Below, one piece after another: positions 1 through 6,002 of a stretch of DNA of 12,391 bases. This stretch comes from an uncultured Coriobacteriaceae bacterium (lineage in GTDB: Bacteria; Actinomycetota; Coriobacteriia; Coriobacteriales; QAMH01). The stretch spans positions 1 through 12,391 of the forward strand of contig CACZSV010000072.1 of the NCBI GenBank assembly GCA_902783925.1, in the 5' to 3' direction. The notes beneath the pieces are model-generated. The model worked only from the letters and a program-made list of their open reading frames with translations, was not told where the DNA came from and made no database searches. Numbering within the stretch: the first letter of the stretch is position 1; each line of letters begins with the position of its first letter. Both the position numbers and the translations under genes were made by a program.

Positions 1-75
1 AATCAATACTACTCGCAATCTGATGCGTTTGCTCAGCAAAACCGCTCTGTTTATCTGCATATTTCGCTTAGCTAG
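1..75 (+). CDS. Possible C-terminal end of a plus-strand gene (partial)
   Basis: The first plus-strand frame is open from the window edge to a TAG at 73-75, giving about 24 residues that begin NQYYSQSDAF and end LHISLS. The only support is context: a hairpin with T-runs on both sides follows at 114-151, and a bidirectional terminator makes sense if a plus-strand gene converges on htrA here. A 24-codon open frame can easily occur by chance, and no family can be recognised. The stretch between this frame and the terminator holds nothing else that I can identify. Confidence 0.25.
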   Translation, partial: NQYYSQSDAFAQQNRSVYLHISLS

Positions 76-113
76 TATCTATTACGTTTTTCAGCAGCGT
101 TGGACGGTACAGC

Positions 114-151
114 AAAAAAGGCGAGAGCCGTATGGCCCTCGCCCTCTTTTT
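114..151. terminator. Bidirectional intrinsic terminator after htrA
   Basis: The stem GGCGAG (120-125) pairs with CTCGCC (138-143). An inner GCC/GGC stem lies across one mismatch and closes on a GTAT loop. On the plus side the stem runs into CTCTTTTT (144-151). On the minus side it runs into six Ts, seen as the A-run at 114-119. It lies about 80 nt past the htrA stop codon and should end that transcript; it can also stop a transcript arriving from the left. Confidence 0.8.
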
Positions 152-222
152 GCTCAGGAACGTTTATTACAGCTCCTCACGTTGCACACCTGCACGCAAA
201 GCGTCGGAGTCCGCAGCATCGT

Positions 223-1671
223 TTACTTATTATTCCAGAAGCTCCCGCTGCCACTGTTGCCGGAGCTCGAGCCGGAACCGCCCGAGCCGGAACCGCCCAT
301 GCCAAAGCCGAACAGATCGCCAAGGCCAAAGCCGTTGTTGCCGCTACCGCCACTGCCGTTACCGGAGTAACCATTGCCGTTATTGTTCTGGTTCTGCGTG
401 GGAGGTGCCCCGTTTTCAGCGTACTCGTTAGTGTTGGCATCATCAGAGCCGAGTGTCGCCGTTACGGTGTTCTCCACACCATTACGCACGTAGGTAATCT
501 CAATAGAATCGCCCACGTTCTTCGAATGCACGGCAATGCTCACGGCATTCGGGGAGGTGATGCTCTTGCCATCGATCTTGGTAATGACATCTCCCGTCTG
601 CAGACCTGCCTTTGCCGCAGCCGTGTCCTTGTAGACCGAAGAAACCGCAACACCAGCAGGATCGGTTGAAGCCTTCATGGTGATTCCCAAAAATGCATGC
701 GTCACCGTCTGGCCAGACATGATTTGCTCGGCAACGCGCTTTGCAGTGCTCGCGGGAATGGCAAACCCGAGGCCCGCACTCGACTGCGAGGTCGACGAGA
801 TATACGTATTAATGCCGATGAGCTTTCCGTCTGCATCGACGAGAGCACCGCCTGAATTGCCGGGATTAATCGAGGCGTCGGTCTGAATCATATCGGTATA
901 GACCGTAGAGCCAGTTCCGGATTCGCCCTGAAGGACGTCCGAGCGATACAACGCGGAGACAATACCCGTGGTCACCGTCTGCTCATAGCCATATGGCGAG
1001 CCGATTGCCATAACCCACTGGCCGACGGCGATTTTCGAGGAATCGCCCCACTCCATCATCTTGAGCTCGTCGCTCGTCGTGACTTTGATAACCGCAAGGT
1101 CGGTATCGTCATCGTAGCCAACCGACGTCGCCTCATACCGCTTATCGCCAATCTTCACTTCTGCACGCGAGATTCCCTGCACAACATGATAGTTCGTGAC
1201 GATGTAGTAATCCTGTCCCTCATGGGCAATGATGACGCCGCTTCCCAAGGCGCTCGGACTATTCGAGGATTTGCCGCCCGTGCCAAAGTACTGGCTCCAA
1301 TCAGACGACGTGTCCGAATACACGTAAATCGTCACGCACGAATCGATTGCCTTGGCAGCGACAGCTTGAGCCAAGCTCGTATCCTCACCCGAGGCGTTAA
1401 TGGTGATGTTGCCGTTGTTCGAAGTCACCGTACCGCCCTTGAATGCATTGAGAATTGGCGTGAACGTCCCCAGACAGAGCACGAGCGCAATGGAGACAAC
1501 GCCTCCGAGCAAGCCTATGAAAAACGACTTTGCACCGCCGCCAGATGCCTTCTTCGTACCCGAGCTGTTTGTCCCTGCATATTCCGATCCATATGTCGCG
1601 TGCCGGGTGGTGTGCTCGTCTTGCGTCGCGCCATATGGCGGAACGGGCCTGTTATAACCATTGTTGTTCAT
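223..1671 (-). CDS. Membrane-anchored HtrA/DegP-like serine protease with one PDZ domain
   Basis: This is a trypsin-like S1C protease that would act on misfolded or exported proteins outside the membrane. Numbered from the ATG at 1671 (482 residues), it has an Asn/Gly-rich cytosolic N-tail, one membrane helix at about 49-72, and a protease domain. The catalytic triad is visible: His162 in TNYHVV, Asp191 in DDDTDLAV, and Ser273 in NPGNSGGAL. One PDZ domain spans about 325-408. A roughly 60-residue tail of Gly, Ser and Asn, containing FGLGDLFGFGMG, follows and ends in WNNK. An in-frame ATG lies 7 codons upstream at 1692, but it has no ribosome site; the chosen ATG follows GAGG and GGGGA a few bases away. 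The gene stands alone, with a palindrome upstream and a terminator downstream. Family assignment is firm; its substrate and regulator are unknown. Confidence 0.93.
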   Translation of the reverse strand: MNNNGYNRPVPPYGATQDEHTTRHATYGSEYAGTNSSGTKKASGGGAKSFFIGLLGGVVSIALVLCLGTFTPILNAFKGGTVTSNNGNITINASGEDTSLAQAVAAKAIDSCVTIYVYSDTSSDWSQYFGTGGKSSNSPSALGSGVIIAHEGQDYYIVTNYHVVQGISRAEVKIGDKRYEATSVGYDDDTDLAVIKVTTSDELKMMEWGDSSKIAVGQWVMAIGSPYGYEQTVTTGIVSALYRSDVLQGESGTGSTVYTDMIQTDASINPGNSGGALVDADGKLIGINTYISSTSQSSAGLGFAIPASTAKRVAEQIMSGQTVTHAFLGITMKASTDPAGVAVSSVYKDTAAAKAGLQTGDVITKIDGKSITSPNAVSIAVHSKNVGDSIEITYVRNGVENTVTATLGSDDANTNEYAENGAPPTQNQNNNGNGYSGNGSGGSGNNGFGLGDLFGFGMGGSGSGGSGSSSGNSGSGSFWNNK

Positions 1672-1729
1672 AAATTCCCCGTTTCCTCGCATGAAAAAAT
1701 AAATCTACTAACAGTAATAATGTATTTGC

Positions 1730-1751
1730 TGGTAAAGCACTAGTTTTACCA
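1730..1751. promoter_or_regulatory. 22-bp operator-like palindrome upstream of htrA
   Basis: TGGTAAA (1730-1736) and TTTACCA (1745-1751) are perfect 7-bp inverted arms around an 8-bp spacer. The centre lies about 70 bp before the htrA start, inside the only intergenic space between the mobA-like gene and htrA. No T-run follows on either strand, so a dimeric-regulator site is more likely than a terminator. I could not place a convincing -35/-10 pair here, so whether it would repress or activate is unknown. Confidence 0.45.
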
Positions 1752-1803
1752 CATTTTCTCTGCGGTATTTCAGGGTATTTTAAGAAATAGGCAAGTTGGG
1801 CGG

Positions 1804-2466
1804 TTACGCACCGAATTCTTTGCGCTCGGACATCACGCCTTCGAGTATTTTTCGCTCGGCTTCTGCAAGCTCTTCGGGCGTGTTCGCATTGATAAAACAT
1901 CCGCCGCGAGGTTCTGCCTTGGCAACGGCCTCGGAATCGAACTCAGTCACGCGCACGCGATCGAACCAGGCGTTGGCCTTGATTTCGCCTGCTTCTACGG
2001 CAGCATAGACAACCGGCAAACAGGTTGAGCGGCGATACACCGCGTGAAATGGCTCGTAGCCATGCTGCGTCTTTGGGACGGCTGCGTCTGTGCCCTCGTC
2101 CATCATCGCCGCCAGCTCCGCGCTCAGGAGATTACGCGAAGGAAAAATCATATCGCAGGCGACAAGCGCAACAAAATCTTTAGATGCGGCGTTGATGGCC
2201 GTGTACACGCCGCGCAGTGCCCCACGTTGCTCATAGGCATCTGTGACCAGCCGGATCTTGCCAAGCTCAACGAGGTCATTGAGAAAGGAAAGGTTTTGAG
2301 GTTCGTTCGTCGTAATGATGAACTCGTCGGCTAGAGGAAGCAGACGGTTGATGCCACGCCAGATGAGCGGCTCTCCCAAGAAAGGCACCGTCGCCTTGCT
2401 ACGCCCCATGCGGCGAGATTCGCCACCAGCCTGGAGCACAATTGTGAGATTGCCGCTTTTGCTCAT
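1804..2466 (-). CDS. mobA: MobA-like molybdenum cofactor guanylyltransferase / NTP transferase
   Basis: This 220-residue protein has the nucleotidyltransferase fold of the MobA family, which joins GMP to molybdopterin to make the guanine dinucleotide cofactor of bacterial molybdoenzymes. The N-terminal nucleotide-binding signature reads LQAGGESRRMGRSK at 11-24. A GALRG segment lies near 82-86, the metal-site aspartate is in VACDM at 101-106, and the family's FINANTPEEL segment is at 191-200. The ATG at 2466 was chosen over one 12 codons upstream because it follows GAGGGGAAGGG closely and starts the domain directly. No other molybdopterin genes or molybdoenzymes are in the window, so related activities such as CocA/MocA-type cytidylyltransfer cannot be excluded. 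A separate promoter upstream suggests it is not simply the tail of the rsgA operon. Confidence 0.8.
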   Translation of the reverse strand: MSKSGNLTIVLQAGGESRRMGRSKATVPFLGEPLIWRGINRLLPLADEFIITTNEPQNLSFLNDLVELGKIRLVTDAYEQRGALRGVYTAINAASKDFVALVACDMIFPSRNLLSAELAAMMDEGTDAAVPKTQHGYEPFHAVYRRSTCLPVVYAAVEAGEIKANAWFDRVRVTEFDSEAVAKAEPRGGCFINANTPEELAEAERKILEGVMSERKEFGA

Positions 2467-2528
2467 TAAAAACCCTTCCCCTCGACAGCATTTCACGTGC
2501 AAAACGCTTGTCGCTTAATAGCTTACAA

Positions 2529-2557
2529 AGAATAACTTACCCATAGAGAATTGCCAA
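2529..2557 (-). promoter_or_regulatory. Sigma-70-like promoter for the mobA-like gene
   Basis: On the minus strand TTGGCA (2557-2552) is separated by exactly 17 bp from TATTCT (2534-2529), matching five and four positions of the consensus hexamers. Transcription would start near 2522, giving a leader of about 55 nt with a strong ribosome site. The rest of the 155-bp gap, next to the rsgA stop, holds only a weak CGGGA/TCCCG hairpin without a T-run. Confidence 0.5.
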
Positions 2558-2621
2558 CCCATCGCGGGTGGGGCCGCGTCGTTACGAGAAAGCAGGGGCG
2601 GGATCCAACGCGTCCCGACGC

Positions 2622-3611
2622 CTACGCAAACTGCTTGCTCGATGCGAGTGCGCGATATGCCGCAAGGCGTTCTGGCGAGATCTCTTCACGCACCACGCAA
2701 CCCGGTTCGTCCGTGTGCGTGCAGTCACGAAACCTGCATCCGAGCGCTGCTTCCTCAACATCCGAAAACGCGCGGCGCAAGCTGCGCTTCATATCGAGAA
2801 TCTGCAGCGTGCGCAAACCAGGAGCATCGATGAGGATTCCTCCATCCGGACACGCGAGCATACGGCGTGCCACCGTGGTGTGCCGTCCTTTGTCATCGGA
2901 CGAGCGGACATCTCCTACCTCCGCAGCCTGCTCTCCAAGCAGTGCGTTGACCAGCGATGACTTGCCAACGCCGCTCTCCCCCAGCAGCATCACAACAGTC
3001 CCAGGCTTGCAGCAAGATCGAACGAGCTCTACGGAATCGGCATCAAGCGAGGAGATGACAAAGGTGGGCACATCGGGGGCAATGGCGGCGATATGAGCTA
3101 CCGTGCTCGCAACCATGGCCTCATCTACCAAGTCGCTTTTCGTGAGCACGAACACCGGACGCGCACCGCAGCCCGCGACCGCAGCCATTTGTCGCACGAG
3201 CAAGCGCATATCCACGCCTTCGCCCGTGAGTGATTGACAAATGAGCACGCTGTCGACATTTGCCGCCAAAACCTGGCGGCGCGGCTGACGCTCTCGCCCA
3301 ATGCGTTTCACACGCGCGATTTCGCTTCTGCGCGGCAAAACGCACTCGATAACAGCCCTTTCGTGGTCTTTTGGCTGCCATAATGCCACCCAATCCCCCA
3401 CAGCAACAATGCTATCTTCGCTTTTCTTGATTGAGGCGGTAAGTTCGGCGCGCAATTCTTCTTGCACCGTTCGCACGAGGGGAAGGCTTCGGTCAAGAGA
3501 GACAACGCAACCGAGGACGCAGGGCTTTCCCGCTTTGGAAAGCTTCTTCTGTATGCGTTCGAACTCTTCGCGCGTCTGTTCGGCACACACCAAACGTTCA
3601 AAGGGAATCAA
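2622..3611 (-). CDS. rsgA: Ribosome small-subunit assembly GTPase RsgA (YjeQ)
   Basis: RsgA is a circularly permuted GTPase that binds the maturing 30S subunit and helps release assembly factors. All its hallmarks are visible in the 329 residues: an N-terminal OB-fold with VAVGDWV at 69-75, then the GTPase motifs in permuted order: G4 TKSD (157-160), G1 GESGVGKS (211-218), G2 KGRHTT (241-246), G3 DAPG (262-265). A zinc knuckle follows with Cys292, Cys297, His299 and Cys305. The start is a TTG whose last two bases are the first two of the upstream gene's TGA stop (TTGA overlap); AGAGGAAGG lies about 11 nt upstream. This implies translation coupled to the OB-like membrane protein, so rsgA is probably the last gene of the potassium-transport operon. 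The length is normal for the family. Confidence 0.95.
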   Translation of the reverse strand: MIPFERLVCAEQTREEFERIQKKLSKAGKPCVLGCVVSLDRSLPLVRTVQEELRAELTASIKKSEDSIVAVGDWVALWQPKDHERAVIECVLPRRSEIARVKRIGRERQPRRQVLAANVDSVLICQSLTGEGVDMRLLVRQMAAVAGCGARPVFVLTKSDLVDEAMVASTVAHIAAIAPDVPTFVISSLDADSVELVRSCCKPGTVVMLLGESGVGKSSLVNALLGEQAAEVGDVRSSDDKGRHTTVARRMLACPDGGILIDAPGLRTLQILDMKRSLRRAFSDVEEAALGCRFRDCTHTDEPGCVVREEISPERLAAYRALASSKQFA

Positions 3612-4288
3612 GGATCGGTCCGCCTTCCTCTGCGCAATCTCAATATTATGAAGGTCGACAGCACAATAAGGGCGAGCATAACGAGCATTATGGCCGCAAG
3701 CACCCTGCCACTATTGAGCAGATGCTCGACTGGGCCGCCCGCATCGACGAGATCGATGCTCGACGCATGCACATCAAGCTCGCCTTGGTGCTTAGGACAT
3801 GCAACATGGTATTCGCCAGTGACGCGCAGAACAGTCCCAGAATTGTGATAATTCCCAATATGCTGCACGAGCTTCGCCTGTTCGTCTGTCACATGCACGC
3901 TAATCACGTTATTGGCAGAGCCCATGACATTAATCCACTTGTAGCCGTTTTCCGCATTGACGATATCGCCCACGACCTCGCCCGTAAAGCGGACCTCGCT
4001 TCCGTCGAGTGCGCGGTTCACAGAAACTAAAACGGCCACACGCGTATCAATGACCACGCTTTCTTCTTCATTAAGCGAATTCTCGAGCTTATTCAAAGAA
4101 TCGTAGCGGTCAGAGAGAGTCCCGATATCAAGACCGCCGGTATTTGCAGCGTCACTCGATTGCGGAGCTGCGTACGCCACGGGTATCAACGCGGCAAGAG
4201 ATGCAATCGTGCATGCAAAGACGGCAAGCACCAGTGCACGCGCAAGGGTGCCCGAATGCTTAGCTTTCCTGTACACCGACGTTCTCAT
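3608..4288 (-). CDS. Exported, C-terminally anchored OB-like domain protein next to TrkH
   Basis: This 226-residue protein has a basic start, a hydrophobic segment at about 15-38 ending in VAYA-AP (a signal-peptidase-like site near 40), an acidic linker, an OB-like beta domain at about 97-181, one membrane helix at about 190-217, and a basic RLRRGRR tail. The expected topology is a domain outside the cell held by the C-terminal helix. The domain carries His161, Cys164, His167, Glu170 and His174. The same residues at identical spacing occur in the C-terminal part of the TrkH fusion at 6003-8186. The start codon overlaps the TrkH stop as ATGA, and its own stop overlaps the rsgA start. The biochemical function is unknown. 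From its position I infer an accessory or regulatory subunit of the TrkH transporter, possibly binding a metal ion. Confidence 0.82.
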   Translation of the reverse strand: MRTSVYRKAKHSGTLARALVLAVFACTIASLAALIPVAYAAPQSSDAANTGGLDIGTLSDRYDSLNKLENSLNEEESVVIDTRVAVLVSVNRALDGSEVRFTGEVVGDIVNAENGYKWINVMGSANNVISVHVTDEQAKLVQHIGNYHNSGTVLRVTGEYHVACPKHQGELDVHASSIDLVDAGGPVEHLLNSGRVLAAIMLVMLALIVLSTFIILRLRRGRRTDP

Positions 4289-5817
4289 TTCTTACGCGCC
4301 CACCATTTCGAACGTCTTTGTGGAATGAGAAACGCGAAAAACTCGACGACCATTGCGAAGATAGCGATAAACTCAAGACGGCCAAGCCACATCTCAATGA
4401 TGTAAATAACCTCGAGGGGTTTAGGCATCTCCGGACTCGCGACACCAAGGGAAAGCCCCGTATTCGAGGCGGCGGACACCGAATCGAAAATCGAGGGCAA
4501 AGCATCGTAGCCATAGGCGATACCCGCAATCGCACCAACAGCATAGAGGGCTACGTACAGCAGCATGATGATCATTGCAGAAGAGACAAGCTCCGAGCTC
4601 AGCAAATGCTTGCCCCGCTGGTAGTAAAACGTACGCGGCTGCGCTCTATCTGGCGCGAGCGCCTCGCGCATCGTCTGTACGAGCGAGCGGGTGATGAGAC
4701 CGATGCGAAGCGCCTTGATACCGCCCGATGCAGAAGATGCGGACCCGCAAATCGTCATCGCCAAAATGATGACAAACAGGGCGCCGGAGCCCATCGCAAA
4801 CAGTATCTGTCCTGCATGCAGTGTTGAAAACCCGAGGTTGAACGCTCCCGAGAGCAATTCGAAGAGCCCTCGCCTGACCATACCGCCCATCGTCGTGAAG
4901 TACGACCCCATAAGCGCAAACGCCATGATCAGGGCAAGTCCCGTTACCCAAACAACAATTGTCCTAATCTCGATATCCTTGAAAAAGCGACTATAGACGC
5001 CCTTCCAAAGATCGCCATATAAGGTGAAGTTGACGCAACCAAAGGCGGCGAGCACAACGGCTATGCACTCGATAGGCCAGCAGTGATATCCGATAATTCC
5101 CGATCCGGAATCTGTCATGCCGCCCGTGGAAAACGAAGATGCCGTGACAAAAAAAGCATTGAGCGCGGCCCGCAAGGGCTCTTGTCCAGAAATGAGGAAC
5201 GGAACGAAGCACGCAAGCGTACCCGCAACCACTATCACAATCGCTACCTTGAGAATGAAACGCGATGTCTGCTTGATTTCGGGCATGACCTGGCCAGAGC
5301 GCGCTTCTGCTCGATACAAAGTTGCAGCAGCCGAGCCCGTGCCAAAAATTCCGAGAGCAAGGGCCAGCACGACTACGCCGATACCGCCGATGAGATGCAT
5401 GGTGCATCGCCACATCGTAAGCGAGAGCGCCATATGGTCGACGTCGATCGCAAGCGACATGCCAGTTGTCGTGAACGCAGACACTGTCTCGAAAAACGAG
5501 TCGAGATAGCTCGCATAATGCCCGGACATCCATAGAGGCAGCGCGCCGAAAACCGAGAGAATGACCCAGCATAGACCGGTAATCATAAGAGACTGACGCC
5601 AATCGAGCTTTGCGGGCGTCACTCGACAGTACAGCAAAAGCCCACCGACGATTCCCGTTATTCCCGCGGAAATCATGAAATCGACGGCGGTGGTGTATTC
5701 ACCCAGGCACAAGGCGAGCGCAAATGCAGGCAGCATAGACAAGGCAACGAGCAAGATGAGCATGCCCAGGTAATGGCCTATGGTTCGCCAGTCGTCTAGG
5801 TGGAGTCGCCTGAACAC
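4285..5817 (-). CDS. TrkH-family potassium uptake channel subunit
   Basis: TrkH proteins are K+-conducting membrane subunits built from four membrane-pore-membrane repeats and work as dimers. This 510-residue protein shows all four pore loops with the filter glycines: TTTG (116-119), STGG (230-233), FNLGFST (Gly329) and SNTG (451-454). The basic GGIK segment (Lys368) belongs to the helix that lines and gates the pore. It starts at a GTG with a weak AGGTG 7 nt before, 10 bp after a small membrane-protein gene, and its stop overlaps the next gene as ATGA. It resembles the TrkH half of the fusion protein at 6003-8186 (shared GHYLGxLILL start and WLGRxEFIA end) but is clearly diverged from it. 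It is full length. No TrkA/KtrA RCK subunit is in the window, so the gating partner is unidentified; sodium-coupled (KtrB-like) transport cannot be distinguished from the sequence. Confidence 0.93.
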   Translation of the reverse strand: MFRRLHLDDWRTIGHYLGMLILLVALSMLPAFALALCLGEYTTAVDFMISAGITGIVGGLLLYCRVTPAKLDWRQSLMITGLCWVILSVFGALPLWMSGHYASYLDSFFETVSAFTTTGMSLAIDVDHMALSLTMWRCTMHLIGGIGVVVLALALGIFGTGSAAATLYRAEARSGQVMPEIKQTSRFILKVAIVIVVAGTLACFVPFLISGQEPLRAALNAFFVTASSFSTGGMTDSGSGIIGYHCWPIECIAVVLAAFGCVNFTLYGDLWKGVYSRFFKDIEIRTIVVWVTGLALIMAFALMGSYFTTMGGMVRRGLFELLSGAFNLGFSTLHAGQILFAMGSGALFVIILAMTICGSASSASGGIKALRIGLITRSLVQTMREALAPDRAQPRTFYYQRGKHLLSSELVSSAMIIMLLYVALYAVGAIAGIAYGYDALPSIFDSVSAASNTGLSLGVASPEMPKPLEVIYIIEMWLGRLEFIAIFAMVVEFFAFLIPQRRSKWWARKK

Positions 5818-5827
5818 GTCTGCGCAC

Positions 5828-5965
5828 CTACATCATGACAAAGTGAATAAGAATGGTGACGAGCACGAGCACGGCGAGAAAACCGCATATCGACGCAAGC
5901 GCCACGATCATTCCCATTAGCGGATGCTGTTTCTTTGTCACGCTCTTTTGTATTGTCGCTTTCAC
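5828..5965 (-). CDS. Small single-helix membrane protein between the two trkH genes
   Basis: This 45-codon gene is too short for most gene finders. It starts at a GTG preceded by GGAGACGGAGT (GGAG 7 nt upstream), with an in-frame TAA just before, so the start is well fixed. The protein has a Lys-rich N-terminus (KATIQKSVTKK) and a continuous hydrophobic helix from about residue 17 to 42, ending FVMM. The positive N-terminus predicts an N-inside, C-outside orientation. The gene fills most of the gap between the fusion gene (37 bp) and the second trkH (10 bp). No family is recognised. By analogy with small subunits such as KdpF in the Kdp pump, it may stabilise a K+ transporter, but that is inference. 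The alternative is a chance open frame, which the ribosome site, tight packing and clean membrane topology argue against. Confidence 0.6.
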   Translation of the reverse strand: MKATIQKSVTKKQHPLMGMIVALASICGFLAVLVLVTILIHFVMM

Positions 5966-6002
5966 ACTCCGTCTCCAATCCGCTTACCCATTGTACGCTT
6001 CA

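Noticed and set aside
223..443. Pro-rich and Ala-rich frames opposite or beside the htrA tail
   Set aside because: They are by-products of the Gly/Ser-coding low-complexity DNA read in other frames.
2582..2625. tRNA-like 3' end after rsgA (GGATCCCGCCCCTGC)
   Set aside because: There is no proper T-loop, no acceptor partner and no anticodon arm, so it is only a chance GC-rich hairpin.
5796..5978. 60-codon frame from a TTG, overlapping the small membrane protein
   Set aside because: Its composition is charged and random-looking, it has no ribosome site at the TTG, and it runs into the trkH start. The 45-codon membrane frame in the same place is far more plausible.
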